Made by a program: the position numbers and the translations under genes
Shown: positions 29,270-38,637 of the stretch, in pieces
Layout: each line of letters begins with the position of its first letter
How positions within the stretch are numbered: the stretch's first letter is position 1
The notes under the pieces: generated by a model
Databases searched by the model: none
The model's input: the letters and a program-made list of their open reading frames with translations, nothing else
What the model was told of the DNA's origin: nothing
NCBI RefSeq assembly: GCF_904061905.1
Contig: NZ_CAJFCI010000012.1
Location: 114,385 to 178,384 of the forward strand
DNA length: 64,000 nt
DNA from: Zestomonas carbonaria
Lineage (GTDB): Bacteria > Pseudomonadota > Gammaproteobacteria > Pseudomonadales > Pseudomonadaceae
Direction of reading: 5' to 3'

Positions 29270-30811
29270 ATGAATACGCTTGTGCTCCACTGCCTTCGTG
29301 CTTTCGGTCTGGTCATTCCGCTGCTGCTGTGCGGATGCTCTACCCTCGAGCCCCTGCCACCCCAGGAGCCGGAGTTGTCCTTGCCGGTGGGGACGGATAC
29401 CGCCCTGGATCGCCTGGTTTCTCCCGCCGACACCCAAGTGCCGGGCAAGTCCGGATTTCGCCTGGTGCATGACGGCATGGAGGCCTTCGCGCTGCGGGTG
29501 CATTCGGCCAACCTGGCCGGGCGCAGCCTGGATGTGCAGACCTACATCTGGCACGAGGACCAGACCGGGCTGTACCTGGTCCATGTGTTGCTGAAGGCCG
29601 CCGACCGTGGCGTGCGGGTCCGCCTGCTGGTCGACGACATGGATGCCCGCGCGAAGCACTACGGTTTTGCCGCGCTGTCGGCGCATCCGAACATCGCCGT
29701 GAGGCACTTCAATCCCTTCTCGTCCCGCTACGGGACCGTCAGCAAGGTGCTGGAGGCGCTGCAGAGCTTCAACCGCATCAACCACCGCATGCACAACAAG
29801 ACCTGGATCGCCGACGGCCGCCTGGCCGTGGCGGGAGGGCGCAACCTGGGGGACGAGTACTTCGATGCCAGCCCGGTGGTGAATTTCTCCGACCTGGACT
29901 TCGCCATGGTCGGCCCGGTGGTGAAGGAGGCGGCGGAGTCGTTCGATCGCTATTGGAACGCCAGCGTCACCTATCCGGTGGAGCTGCTGGCGCCGGGGGA
30001 CGTCACCGAACAGGCGCTCGCCGAACTGAGGGCGAAGCTCGACCCCTACGTGGCGCGGATTACCCAGGGCGCCTATGCCCAGGCGCTCAGGCAGGACGAT
30101 GCCGTGCAACGCCTGATCAAGGGCGACTGGCCCATGGACTGGAGCGACGACTACCAGTTCATCTCCGACGATCCGCTGAAAGTGCGGGGCATCGAGCAGG
30201 GCCTGTACGGCTCCAAGGTGCTGGCCGGCCTCCTGCCCGCCGTGAAGTCGAGTCGCGAGCGGCTGAGCATCATTTCCCCTTACTTCGTGCCCGGCAAACT
30301 GGGTATGGACGCGCTGACGGAGCGCGCTGGCGCCGGCAGCCGGGTGCGGGTGCTGACCAACTCCCTGGCCGCGAATGACGTGGTGGCCGTGCACGGCGGC
30401 TACACCAAGTACCGCAAGCCGCTGATCGCGGGCGGCGTGCAGCTCTGGGAGCTGAAGCCGCGTTCCCACGTGCGGGCCAGCCTGTTCGGTTCCTCCGGCG
30501 CCAGCCTGCATACCAAGGCCATGGTGATCGACCGCAGCCAGGTGTTCGTCGGCAGCTACAACCTCGACGCCCGCTCGGCGGTGCTCAACTGCGAGCAGGG
30601 TATCCTCGTGCGTCATCCAGACCTGGCCGAGCAACTGGAAGCGCTGTTCGAGCGGCAGATCACCGAGTTCGCCTGGGCCGTGACCCTGGAGCGGGGCGAC
30701 GTGCGCTGGAGCGACGGCAAGCGGGAATACGAGAGCGAGCCCTACGCTTCGATGGGACGCCGCGCGCTGGCCTGGCTGACGCGGGTGTTGCCAATCGAGT
30801 CGCAGCTTTGA
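29270..30811 (+). CDS. Phospholipase-D-family lipoprotein, cardiolipin synthase C type
   Basis: A 513-residue member of the phospholipase D superfamily. The N-terminal signal ends in the lipobox LLLCGCS, so it should be a lipoprotein. Two HKD motifs are present: HNKTWIADGRLAVAGGRN and LHTKAMVIDRSQVFVGSYN. Size and motifs resemble E. coli ClsC (YmdC, 473 aa), which makes cardiolipin from phosphatidylglycerol and phosphatidylethanolamine; other PLD activities are possible. The ATG at 29270 begins the signal peptide. It is a single gene, 163 bp after the glycosyltransferase. Confidence 0.85.
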   Translation: MNTLVLHCLRAFGLVIPLLLCGCSTLEPLPPQEPELSLPVGTDTALDRLVSPADTQVPGKSGFRLVHDGMEAFALRVHSANLAGRSLDVQTYIWHEDQTGLYLVHVLLKAADRGVRVRLLVDDMDARAKHYGFAALSAHPNIAVRHFNPFSSRYGTVSKVLEALQSFNRINHRMHNKTWIADGRLAVAGGRNLGDEYFDASPVVNFSDLDFAMVGPVVKEAAESFDRYWNASVTYPVELLAPGDVTEQALAELRAKLDPYVARITQGAYAQALRQDDAVQRLIKGDWPMDWSDDYQFISDDPLKVRGIEQGLYGSKVLAGLLPAVKSSRERLSIISPYFVPGKLGMDALTERAGAGSRVRVLTNSLAANDVVAVHGGYTKYRKPLIAGGVQLWELKPRSHVRASLFGSSGASLHTKAMVIDRSQVFVGSYNLDARSAVLNCEQGILVRHPDLAEQLEALFERQITEFAWAVTLERGDVRWSDGKREYESEPYASMGRRALAWLTRVLPIESQL

Positions 30812-30821
30812 AAGTGCCCCG

Positions 30822-31439
30822 CTAGGAGCCCCGCTCCGTGTCGGCGCCGAACTGGCTCAGGTCCGCTCGCGTATCCACATCGCGCAATATCGCCGGATCG
30901 TCCAGTTGGATGGAGTCGCAGAGCGCGGCGTTGGCCTTGATCAGCTCCTTTGCGCCCTGGTCGCCCCGGGTCAGCTCCAGGGCGGGCCAGAATTGACGGC
31001 CGAAGATGACCGGATGACCGCGCTGGCCGGTATACCAGGGCAGAACGATGCGCTGCGGATCGGCGGCCCGCGCCAGCGTACGCAGGCTGGCCGGGGCGAT
31101 CCACGGCATGTCGCCGAGCAGGATGGCGACGGCTCGGGCGCGGGACGAAGCCAGGTGCTGGATGCCCGCGGCGAGGCTGTGCCCCATGCCCAGGTCGGCC
31201 AACTCGCTGCGCACGATACCCACGCCGGGCGGGATGCCGAGGTCCTGGGCGTCGTCGTCGGGGCGCAGCACGATCCAGACTTCGGCAAACGCCTGGCAGG
31301 CCGTCTCGATGCTGGCGCCCAGCAGGCTGCGGCCGTCGGGCAGGAGGGCGCGGCGCTTGTCGCCATCGAAACGCCTGCTGCGTCCCGCGGCGAGTACGAG
31401 GCCGATCACCTCGGTGGATGGGCCGGATAGCGCCCTCAT
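30822..31439 (-). CDS. mocA: MocA-like molybdenum cofactor cytidylyltransferase
   Basis: A 205-residue MobA/MocA nucleotidyltransferase. N-terminal LVLAAGRSRRFDGDKRRALL binds the nucleotide and LLGDMPWIAP carries the metal-binding Asp. MocA adds CMP to molybdopterin, giving the cofactor used by the xanthine oxidase family, and such an enzyme plus its XdhC maturation factor are encoded 3-7 kb away. It runs convergent to the PLD gene, with stops 11 bp apart. The 319-bp space 31440-31758 is shared with the divergent tetR gene. Confidence 0.82.
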   Translation of the reverse strand: MRALSGPSTEVIGLVLAAGRSRRFDGDKRRALLPDGRSLLGASIETACQAFAEVWIVLRPDDDAQDLGIPPGVGIVRSELADLGMGHSLAAGIQHLASSRARAVAILLGDMPWIAPASLRTLARAADPQRIVLPWYTGQRGHPVIFGRQFWPALELTRGDQGAKELIKANAALCDSIQLDDPAILRDVDTRADLSQFGADTERGS

Positions 31440-31694
31440 CGGCTGTCTCCCACATTCGAAGCCTTTGCGAAAGCTGCTCGGCAAGATAATCGATGCACGT
31501 TGGTCATTATTCTCGATGCGGCCAGAAGCGCCAGCTCCGTGGGTGGCGGAGCGGCGAGTCCGAGGCGACCGCCTTCCATATCCACGCCCAGCCTCACCTG
31601 CGGAAGCCCGGAGCAACCACGGCCTTCCGCTCGCACATGCCGAATGCTACCGACTTTTGGCCATACCGGTCGTCATGTGCGGAGAACGCGGTTG

Positions 31695-31743
31695 TTGACA
31701 CCAGGGAACGATCGTTCTACCCTGCGTGAGAACGATCATTCTC
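31695..31743 (+). promoter_or_regulatory. tetR promoter with two palindromic operators
   Basis: TTGACA (31695-31700), a 17-nt spacer and TACCCT (31718-31723) form a sigma-70 promoter. The spacer contains the perfect dyad GAACGATCGTTC (31706-31717). A second near-perfect dyad, GAGAACGATCATTCTC, lies at 31728-31743, over the transcript start. Both share the core GAACGATC, as expected for an autoregulating TetR repressor. Confidence 0.78.
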
Positions 31744-31758
31744 GAGGGGTCGATAACC

Positions 31759-32331
31759 ATGCAGGAAGATGCCTCCATCCAGTCCAGGCTGCTGCTCTCC
31801 ACGGAACGGCTGATCTATGCCGGCGGCATCAATGCCACGGGCATGGATGCCATCGTCAAGGCATCCGGGGTCGCCCGCAAAAGCATCTATCGCCTGTATC
31901 CGACCAAGGAAGCGCTGGTCGCGGCGGCGCTGCGAGAGCGTGACGAGCGCTGGATGCAGTGGTTCATCGAGTCGACATCGGAGGGCGAGCCTCGCCAGCG
32001 TCTGCTGGCCATCTTTCCCACGCTGCGCACGTGGTTCGAGTCCGAGGGCTTCCATGGCTGCGCGTTCATCAACGCCGCCGGCGAAATCGGCGACCCCGAG
32101 AGCGACATCAGGGCGGTGGCCGCGCTGCACAAGCAGCGCCTCCTGGATTACTTGAAAACACTGACAAAAGCCTGCGGGCTTCCCGAACACGAGGAAGTGG
32201 CCAGGCAACTTCTCGTACTGATCGACGGTGCCACGGCGGTTGCCATGGTGACGGGTCAACCCGATGCCGCCGACTGTGCAGGCGGGGCAGCCGCGCTGCT
32301 GCTGCGCTCCGTAACGCCCAGCAATGGGTGA
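31759..32331 (+). CDS. TetR-family transcriptional repressor
   Basis: A 190-residue TetR regulator. The helix-turn-helix is at about residues 28-50 (MDAIVKASGVARKSIYRLYPTKEALV) and the C-terminal ligand domain contains FHGCAFINAAGEI, found in a widespread TetR subgroup. The ATG at 31759 follows GAGGGG. Two operator palindromes lie in its own promoter, so it should repress itself and the NTF2-like gene 27 bp downstream. The inducer is unknown. Confidence 0.88.
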   Translation: MQEDASIQSRLLLSTERLIYAGGINATGMDAIVKASGVARKSIYRLYPTKEALVAAALRERDERWMQWFIESTSEGEPRQRLLAIFPTLRTWFESEGFHGCAFINAAGEIGDPESDIRAVAALHKQRLLDYLKTLTKACGLPEHEEVARQLLVLIDGATAVAMVTGQPDAADCAGGAAALLLRSVTPSNG

Positions 32332-32358
32332 GATCCTTCCACGCCATGAGGTGAAATG

Positions 32359-32838
32359 ATGTCGTCGAACACTGAAATCCGTCCCCCGCTGCCGCCGTTC
32401 ACGCGGGAAACCGCCATCCAGAAAGTACGCCTGGCCGAGGACGGCTGGAACTCCCGCGATGCCGCCAAGGTGGCATTGGCCTACAGCCTGGATACTCGCT
32501 GGCGCAACCGGGCCGAATTCGCCAACGGCCGCGATGAGGCGCGCGCCTTCCTGGAGAGGAAATGGTCGAAGGAGCTCGAATACCGCCTGATCAAGGAACT
32601 GTGGGCGTTTGCCGAGAACCGCATCGCCGTGCGCTATGCGTACGAGTGGCGCGACGATTCCGGCAACTGGTTCCGTTCCTACGGGAACGAGAACTGGGAG
32701 TTCGGCGAGGACGGATTGATGGTGAACCGCTACGCGAACATCAACGACCTGCCGATCAAGGAGTCGGAGCGCAAGTTCCACTGGCCCTTGGGCCGTCGTC
32801 CCGACGATCACCCCGGGTTGTCCGAACTGGGACTTTGA
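32359..32838 (+). CDS. NTF2-like (DUF1348) protein
   Basis: A 159-residue SnoaL/NTF2-fold protein of the DUF1348 group, recognised by [33 protein letters not shown] and the run of Trp/Arg residues. The ATG at 32359 is 7 nt after GAGG; an adjacent ATG at 32356 is the alternative. It is cotranscribed with the TetR gene, an arrangement common for this family. NTF2 folds hold small hydrophobic ligands, so a role in handling the TetR inducer is possible but unproven. Confidence 0.85.
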   Translation: MSSNTEIRPPLPPFTRETAIQKVRLAEDGWNSRDAAKVALAYSLDTRWRNRAEFANGRDEARAFLERKWSKELEYRLIKELWAFAENRIAVRYAYEWRDDSGNWFRSYGNENWEFGEDGLMVNRYANINDLPIKESERKFHWPLGRRPDDHPGLSELGL

Positions 32839-32910
32839 TCCAGCGGATGCCCATCGTTCCGGCCCGGTCGCTTTGCGATCGGGCTCCGGATGGAGCATGA
32901 AGCTTTTCGA

Positions 32911-32925
32911 TTGAGAAAAACTCAA
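32911..32925. promoter_or_regulatory. LTTR-box-like inverted repeat upstream of LysR gene
   Basis: TTGAG-AAAAA-CTCAA is a perfect interrupted dyad containing a T-N11-A core, 148 bp upstream of the LysR start. It may be that regulator's binding site; a role as the 3' end of the preceding gene is less likely because the stem is only 5 bp. Confidence 0.35.
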
Positions 32926-33072
32926 CAAGACATGCCGTTTTTATCGTTTGTCAGCTCTCGATGCCGCTCCCAGGATCGATACACGACTCCCCGCTGACAG
33001 GGCCACGCACGCAGCCGCGACCCGTTGGCGAGCGTTTCGGTGTGTCGGCTGGACGAACGATAGAGGGCGTGC

Positions 33073-34011
33073 ATGCGCCAGGATCATCTCGATGGCCTTG
33101 TGACTTTCGTCTACGTGGCCGAGCATTGCAGCTTTACCGCAGCTTCCCACCAGCTCGGGGTTTCCCCTTCGGCGGTCAGCCAGGTCATACGCAGCCTCGA
33201 AGAGCGGACAGGTGTCGTGCTGTTCAATCGCACCACCCGCAGCGTCAGGCTCACCGAGGCGGGGGAGCGTTTTCTGGAGCGGATCAAGCCCCTGGTGCTG
33301 GAGCTTTCCAGTGCCGCGGAAGACCTCGCGGACAGCTCGAACACCCCTTCCGGCATGCTGCGCCTGGCATCGACGATGCCGGCCTACCTGACGGTCCTCC
33401 GGCCTGTGCTCGGGGGATTCTTCGAGCGATATCCCGCCATCGATATCGAGGTTTCCCTGGATGAGTCGCGGGTGGATATCGTTCAGGAGGGCTTCGATGC
33501 CGGTATTCGCCTGGGATGGCAGGTCGAACGGGACATGGTGGCCGTCAGCGTGGGGCCGGAACTTGCCATGCAAGTGGTGGTTTCGCCGGAATACCTGACG
33601 CGCCGGGGCGCTCCCAGGCATCCACGCGATCTGCTCGAACACGACTGCATCGGCTATAGGCAGGCGGATAACGGCGTCGTCGAGCGCTGGCTGCTCGACA
33701 ACGGGACGGAGAGTTTCCACCTGGCCGTCAAGGGCCGGTTGATATGCAACGACTCGGCCGCAGTGGTGTCGGCCGCCCTCGACGGTCTCGGGATCGCCTA
33801 CCTGGCCAGCGGTCACATCGACCATCTGGTACGAAGCGGGAGGCTGGTTCAGGTCCTGGAGGACTGGGGCCGCCCGGCCGCCCGATACATGGTCTATTTC
33901 CCGGATCGCCGGGGCATTTCGTGCAAGCTGCGCCTGTTCATCGACTACTTGCGAGGCGCCGTGCCAGATGCTCAGGAGATCGACTGGGACATCGAGCCTC
34001 TGCAGCCCTAG
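33073..34011 (+). CDS. LysR-family transcriptional regulator
   Basis: A 312-residue LysR protein of the CrgA/DmlR subgroup. Its N-terminal helix-turn-helix contains FTAASHQLGVSPSAVSQVIRSLE, then NRTTRSVRLTEAGERFLERI; the effector domain carries DAGIRLG and GLGIAYLA. It lies upstream of, and on the same strand as, the cytochrome/molybdenum hydroxylase genes, 248 bp before the cytochrome. Control of that module is possible but not shown by the sequence. Confidence 0.87.
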   Translation: MRQDHLDGLVTFVYVAEHCSFTAASHQLGVSPSAVSQVIRSLEERTGVVLFNRTTRSVRLTEAGERFLERIKPLVLELSSAAEDLADSSNTPSGMLRLASTMPAYLTVLRPVLGGFFERYPAIDIEVSLDESRVDIVQEGFDAGIRLGWQVERDMVAVSVGPELAMQVVVSPEYLTRRGAPRHPRDLLEHDCIGYRQADNGVVERWLLDNGTESFHLAVKGRLICNDSAAVVSAALDGLGIAYLASGHIDHLVRSGRLVQVLEDWGRPAARYMVYFPDRRGISCKLRLFIDYLRGAVPDAQEIDWDIEPLQP

Positions 34012-34040
34012 GGAGCAGTGTGTCGTCGGAGCGTTCTGCT

Positions 34041-34063
34041 CCCCTCTCCCTCCGGGAGAGGGG
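34041..34063. repeat. CCCCTCTCCC perfect hairpin
   Basis: A 10-bp perfect stem with a TCC loop, followed by GCCGGGGGTGAGGGG, after the LysR stop. Related CCTCTCCC/GGGAGAGG hairpins occur at 991-1016 and 41479-41497 and a degenerate one near 49340-49370, always outside genes. Confidence 0.75.
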
Positions 34064-34259
34064 CCGGGGGTGAGGGGCGGAATCGATGAACTCCAGGGCG
34101 GAGCGACTTACGACATATGCCTGTAGGCACGAGGGGAACGCCTAGTTCCTACCGCTGCCATGGATTTTAAGTTTGCCTTCATGGCCCTTGCACGAATCGC
34201 CGGTTTTCCGGGGCCGGCTTGGTCTCTAGTCTTGGGAGGACAGCGGCAGGGGGCAGCCC

Positions 34260-34580
34260 ATGGTCAGAAACTTATCCGCGATTACCATAATCGGCCTATT
34301 GTTTTTCCAGGCGGTCAATGCCCAGCAGGACGACGTGTCGGCGCTGATGCAGCGCAATGCCTGTACGGGCTGCCACCAGCCCACGGTTCGCACGGTCGGG
34401 CCGTCCTGGCAGGAAGTCGCCGAGCGCTATCGCGACGGCAGCAAGACCGCCGCGCAGCTTGGAGAACGCATAAGGAAGGGTGGTTCCGGCGCATGGGGAG
34501 CGGTGCCCATGCCGCCACAGGCGCAACTGAGCCAGGCCGACCTCGAGAATATCGCTGCCTGGATTCTTGCGAACCACTAG
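34260..34580 (+). CDS. Class I c-type cytochrome
   Basis: A 106-residue periplasmic monohaem cytochrome. The signal peptide (residues 1-21) ends in AVNA. Haem attachment is CTGCH (Cys35, Cys38, His39), and the distal Met ligand is probably Met84 in AVPMPPQ, as in cytochrome c551-type proteins. It is followed 124 bp later by the 2Fe-2S and Mo subunits of a xanthine-oxidase-family enzyme. Such periplasmic hydroxylases often pass electrons to a c-type cytochrome, so it may be their acceptor. Confidence 0.88.
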   Translation: MVRNLSAITIIGLLFFQAVNAQQDDVSALMQRNACTGCHQPTVRTVGPSWQEVAERYRDGSKTAAQLGERIRKGGSGAWGAVPMPPQAQLSQADLENIAAWILANH

Positions 34581-34704
34581 GAATACGGCACAGGGCCTGT
34601 GCTGGCCAACCAATAAGAAAGAAGAGGACTTCTGCGCCGACAAGGCCGCTTCAGTGCCGGCTTTTCGCGGAGAGAGTCACCGACCGGATTAGCGAGGAGG
34701 CTTT

Positions 34705-35184
34705 ATGGCCCACACTCTGAAAATCAACGGTACCGAGTACCAGGTGGACGTGGACGACGATACCCCGCTCCTCTGGGTGCTTCGCGACGTTCTCGGCATG
34801 ACCGGAACCAAGTACGGCTGTGGCATGGCGCTCTGCGGCGCCTGTACCGTGCACATGAATGGCAGTGCGGTACGCTCCTGCGTCATGCCGGTCGGTAGCC
34901 TGGCCGGTGCCGAGATCACGACGATAGAAGCGATCGGCGAATCTCCTGCCGGCAAGCGCGTGCAGGAGGCCTGGCTGGCGCATGAAGTGGTGCAGTGCGG
35001 CTACTGCCAGTCCGGCCAGATCATGTCCGCCACCGCCTTGCTGGCCAGCAACGCCAACCCGAGCGACAGCGAGATCGATGGTGCGATGGCCGGCAACATC
35101 TGTCGCTGCGGCACCTATGTGCGGATTCGCGAGGCGATCAAGTCGGCGTCCGGCCAGGGCCCTGTCGCCAGGGCGGAGGGCTGA
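34705..35184 (+). CDS. 2Fe-2S subunit of a molybdenum hydroxylase
   Basis: A 159-residue small subunit like IorA or CoxS. The plant-type cluster is at [13 protein letters not shown] with a later Cys in VRSC; the second cluster uses QCGYCQSGQ and NICRCGTY. It carries electrons from the Mo site towards an external acceptor. AGGAGG precedes the ATG. It has no signal peptide; export is presumably by hitch-hiking with the Tat-targeted large subunit encoded 3 bp downstream. Confidence 0.93.
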   Translation: MAHTLKINGTEYQVDVDDDTPLLWVLRDVLGMTGTKYGCGMALCGACTVHMNGSAVRSCVMPVGSLAGAEITTIEAIGESPAGKRVQEAWLAHEVVQCGYCQSGQIMSATALLASNANPSDSEIDGAMAGNICRCGTYVRIREAIKSASGQGPVARAEG

Positions 35185-35187
35185 GCC

Positions 35188-37380
35188 ATGGATAGCGTTC
35201 GATACCTTTCGTCATCGCCGATGAACCAGGTAGATAGCCCTGGAATCAGTCGTCGGGGTTTCCTCAAGGCCAGCGCCGCCGTGAGCGGGGGGCTGCTGAT
35301 CGGCTTCTCCATGCCTGGGCTGATGCGGGATGCCCGGGCCGAGGAAGGCGAGTTCACCCCCAACGCCTACGTGCGCATCGATCGCGAAGGAAAGATATTC
35401 CTGACGATCCAGCCGGTGGAAATGGGGCAGGGGACCTACACCTCGATGCCCGCGCTGATCGCCGAAGAGCTCGAAGTCAGCCTCGATCAGGTGGTCATCG
35501 AGCACGCGCCGGCGGATGACAAGCGCTACGCCAACCCCATGCTGGGGTTCCAGGTCACCGGTGGCTCGACATCCGTGCCGGCCAACTGGCAGCCCCTGCG
35601 TGAAGCGGGGGCGGCGGCCCGAATCCTGCTGGTGAGCGCCGCGGCCAGCCAGTGGGGCGTGTCGGCCGACAGTTGCAAGGCGGAAAACGGAGCGGTCCTG
35701 CATCCGGCCAGCGGCCGCAAGCTCGGCTATGGCGAACTGGCGGATGCCGCGGCCAAACTGCCGCTGCCGGAGAGCGTGTCGCTGAAGGATCCGAAGGCAT
35801 TCAAGCTGATCGGTACGTCGGCCAGGCGCACCGACTCGCCGGACAAGGTCAACGGCAAGGCCATCTTCGGCATCGACGCCCGCCCGGAGGGCGTGAAGGT
35901 CGCCGCGCTGACGCTCTGTCCGGTGATCGGCGGCAAGCTCGACGACGTCGACCCCGCGCCTGCGCTGGCGATCAAGGGCGTCCGCCAAGTGCTGCGCACG
36001 GACAACTCCGTGGCGGTGATCGCCGATCACACGGGGGCAGCGCGCAAGGGGCTGGCTGCCTTGCAGATCAAGTGGAACGAGGGCGCCAACGCCACGGTTT
36101 CCAGCGAGCAGATGCTGGAGAAGATCAAGGAGGCCTCGAAGCAGCCGGGGGCGCAGGCCCGGAGCGAGGGCAACGTCGAGGAGGCGCTGAAGACCGCCGC
36201 CAGGACGGTCGAGGTGACCTATCAGGTGCCCTTCCTGGCCCACGCCTGCATGGAGCCGGTGAACTGTACCGTGCACGTGCGCAAGGACGGCTGCGACCTG
36301 TGGCTGGGCATCCAGGTGCCCGCCCGCGCCAAGGCCGTGGCGGCGGAGCTCACCGGGCTGCCGGAAGATTCCGTGCAGGTTCACAACCATCTGCTCGGCG
36401 GCGGGTTCGGGCGGCGGCTGGATGTCGACTTCGTTGCCGATGCCGTCAAGATCGCCAAGCAGGTGGACTACCCGGTGAAGGTCATCTGGTCCCGCGAGGA
36501 AGACACCCGGCACAGCACCTTGCGGCCCTACCACTACAACCACCTGAGCGCGGGGCTGGACGAGCAGGGCAGGCCCGTCGCCTGGACCCACAAGGTGACC
36601 GGGGCGTCGATCCTGGCGCGCTGGGCGCCCTCCCGTTTCACCAACAACGTCGACGGCGATGCGGTCCGCGATGCCTGCGGTCCTTACGCCTTCCCCAACC
36701 TGGCCGTGCATTACGTGCGCCACGAGCCGCCGGCCGGTATTCTTCCCGCCTTCTGGCGCGGGGTTGGCCACACCCAGAACGCCTTCATGGTGGAAGGTTT
36801 CCTCGACGAACTGGCCCACCTCGTGAGGGCCGACCCGTTCGAATACCGTTATCCCCTGCTCCAGCAGCATCCCCGGGCACTCAAGGTGCTCGAACTGGTC
36901 AGGGAGAAGTCGGGCTGGGACTCGTCCCTCGAATCAGGCCATGGCCGCGGCCTGGCGCTCACCCATTGCTTCGGAACCTTTGCGGCCCAGGTAGCCGAGG
37001 TGAGCGTCAGCCCCAATGGCGACGTCCAGGTCCACAAGGTCACCTCCGTGGTCGATTGCGGCATCGCCATCAACCCGGATTCCGTGGTGGCGCAAATGCA
37101 GGGCGGGACCATTTTCGGGCTGACGGCGGTCTTGTTCGGCAATATCACCTTCAAGGATGGCCGGGTCGAGCAGGGCAACTTCGATACGTATCGCATGCTC
37201 CGCTTCAACGAAGTGCCGCAGATCGAGACGCATCTGGTGGAGAGCGGCGAGTCCCCGGGCGGCCTGGGGGAGGTGCCGACCGTACTCATCGCTCCGGCGG
37301 TGGTGAATGCGATCTTCGCCGCCTGCGGCAAGCGACTGCGTAGCCTGCCCATCGACTCACAGGAACTCAGGCAGGCCTGA
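35188..37380 (+). CDS. Mo-binding subunit of a xanthine-oxidase-family hydroxylase (IorB-like)
   Basis: A 730-residue large subunit that binds molybdopterin cytosine dinucleotide. The N-terminus has a twin-arginine signal (SRRGFLKASAAV, about residues 22-33), so the mature enzyme should be periplasmic. Family motifs are PVEMGQGTYTSMP, GGGFGRRLDVDF, GVGHTQN and, near the C-terminus, GGLGEVP with the catalytic Glu. The architecture is that of isoquinoline 1-oxidoreductase-type aldehyde or N-heterocycle hydroxylases; the substrate cannot be told from sequence. GGAGGG precedes the ATG at 35188. It converges on xdhC. Confidence 0.9.
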   Translation: MDSVRYLSSSPMNQVDSPGISRRGFLKASAAVSGGLLIGFSMPGLMRDARAEEGEFTPNAYVRIDREGKIFLTIQPVEMGQGTYTSMPALIAEELEVSLDQVVIEHAPADDKRYANPMLGFQVTGGSTSVPANWQPLREAGAAARILLVSAAASQWGVSADSCKAENGAVLHPASGRKLGYGELADAAAKLPLPESVSLKDPKAFKLIGTSARRTDSPDKVNGKAIFGIDARPEGVKVAALTLCPVIGGKLDDVDPAPALAIKGVRQVLRTDNSVAVIADHTGAARKGLAALQIKWNEGANATVSSEQMLEKIKEASKQPGAQARSEGNVEEALKTAARTVEVTYQVPFLAHACMEPVNCTVHVRKDGCDLWLGIQVPARAKAVAAELTGLPEDSVQVHNHLLGGGFGRRLDVDFVADAVKIAKQVDYPVKVIWSREEDTRHSTLRPYHYNHLSAGLDEQGRPVAWTHKVTGASILARWAPSRFTNNVDGDAVRDACGPYAFPNLAVHYVRHEPPAGILPAFWRGVGHTQNAFMVEGFLDELAHLVRADPFEYRYPLLQQHPRALKVLELVREKSGWDSSLESGHGRGLALTHCFGTFAAQVAEVSVSPNGDVQVHKVTSVVDCGIAINPDSVVAQMQGGTIFGLTAVLFGNITFKDGRVEQGNFDTYRMLRFNEVPQIETHLVESGESPGGLGEVPTVLIAPAVVNAIFAACGKRLRSLPIDSQELRQA

Positions 37381-37402
37381 CACGGAAGCCGGTGGCCGAG
37401 CG

Positions 37403-37423
37403 CCAGGGCCCGCGTGGCCCTGG
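37403..37423. terminator. Hairpin between convergent hydroxylase and xdhC genes
   Basis: CCAGGGCC (37403-37410) pairs with GGCCCTGG (37416-37423) around a 5-nt loop, in the 66-bp convergent space. A bidirectional terminator is likely from position, though there is no T-run. Confidence 0.45.
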
Positions 37424-37446
37424 TGGAGGTCCGCAGGTGATGGAAA

Positions 37447-38637
37447 TCATCGACGAGTGGAGCTGTCTGTCCGGCGGGTCGTGGCAAGCGACCGGTACAG
37501 TTCCGCTTCCGGCATATGAATGGGTTGCCTGCGTTGCTTGAGCATGCCGCCGTCGCGCCGGTTGAGGTGCGCGGTGATCTCGGCGAGGATCGACAGCGCC
37601 ACGCTTTCCGGGGTGTCTCCGCCGATGTCGAGTCCGATCGGGTAGTGAAGATCGGCGTAGGCGGGGAGTGACCGGCAGGGCGGCTCCATGTCATCGAGCA
37701 AACGCTCGGTCCGGCTACGTGGCCCCAGTTGACCGATATACAGCGGCGCATGCCGCAGCGCCTGTTCCAGCCAGTGGCGATCCTGCGCGTAGCTGTGGGT
37801 CATGATGGCCACCGCCGCATTGGCAATCTGCGCGTGCAAGGCGAAGGGCTGCTCCAGGGGCGCCACCCGCACCTCGTCCGCTTCGGGGAAACGCTCCTTG
37901 CGGGCGAAGTGCGGACGGGCATCGATCACACAGACATACCAGTCCTGCTGCTTGGCCATGCGCACCAGCGGCTGGGCATCGTGACCGGCACCGAAGATGA
38001 CCAGCCGGCGCGGGGCTGGCAGGTATTCGAGAAGAACCTCCACCAGGCCGTTTTCCAGTGCGTAGCTGCGGATCGTCGAGCGGCCTTGCGCCAGGGTTTC
38101 CTGAAGATCGGCCTGCAGGGCATCGGCCAGCGTGGGGTTGCCGGCGGCGAGATGAACGGCCCCCGTCGGGTCGATGGCGGCGCGCTCGCCGATGGCGGCA
38201 ATGTTGCCCGTGCTGCCGATCACCGTGGCCAGCGCCGCCGGTTTCTGCAGCGCCCGCACCTTGCGCAGGAGTTCGACGGGCAGCGATGGATGCCCCGCCT
38301 GGATACGTTCCAGCAGGATATGCACCGTCCCGTTGCAGCCCAGCCCGAACATCAGTTCGGCCTCTTCCCCTCCCTCGTCATCCGCCATGCCCGTGCTGTA
38401 CTCGCGAATGACCGGCACTCCCGACTCGGTCAACCACCAGGCCTTCCTCGCCAGGTCCTGCTCCAGGCATCCGCCGCTGACGGTTCCAACCGAATGCCCG
38501 AGCCGGGGGATGAGCATGCGCGCCCCCGGGCGGCGGTAGGCCGATCCCTCCACCTTGACGACGGTCGCCATCACCGCGTCCTGATGCTCGGCTGCAAGGG
38601 CGTCCAGCGTGCCGAGCAGTTGGGGCAGGTCACTCAT
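37447..38637 (-). CDS. XdhC/CoxI-family molybdoenzyme maturation factor
   Basis: A 396-residue XdhC family protein. The N-terminal XdhC_CoxI domain has VKVEGSAYRRPGARMLI and SGGCLEQDL; the C-terminal Rossmann domain has LVIFGAGHDAQPLVRMA and MTHSYAQDRHWLE. XdhC binds and sulfurates the molybdenum cofactor and inserts it into hydroxylases, here almost certainly the enzyme encoded by the convergent neighbours. The ATG at 38637 was chosen by domain start. A 227-bp upstream space separates it from the next gene; no clear promoter was found there. Confidence 0.88.
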   Translation of the reverse strand: MSDLPQLLGTLDALAAEHQDAVMATVVKVEGSAYRRPGARMLIPRLGHSVGTVSGGCLEQDLARKAWWLTESGVPVIREYSTGMADDEGGEEAELMFGLGCNGTVHILLERIQAGHPSLPVELLRKVRALQKPAALATVIGSTGNIAAIGERAAIDPTGAVHLAAGNPTLADALQADLQETLAQGRSTIRSYALENGLVEVLLEYLPAPRRLVIFGAGHDAQPLVRMAKQQDWYVCVIDARPHFARKERFPEADEVRVAPLEQPFALHAQIANAAVAIMTHSYAQDRHWLEQALRHAPLYIGQLGPRSRTERLLDDMEPPCRSLPAYADLHYPIGLDIGGDTPESVALSILAEITAHLNRRDGGMLKQRRQPIHMPEAELYRSLATTRRTDSSTRR

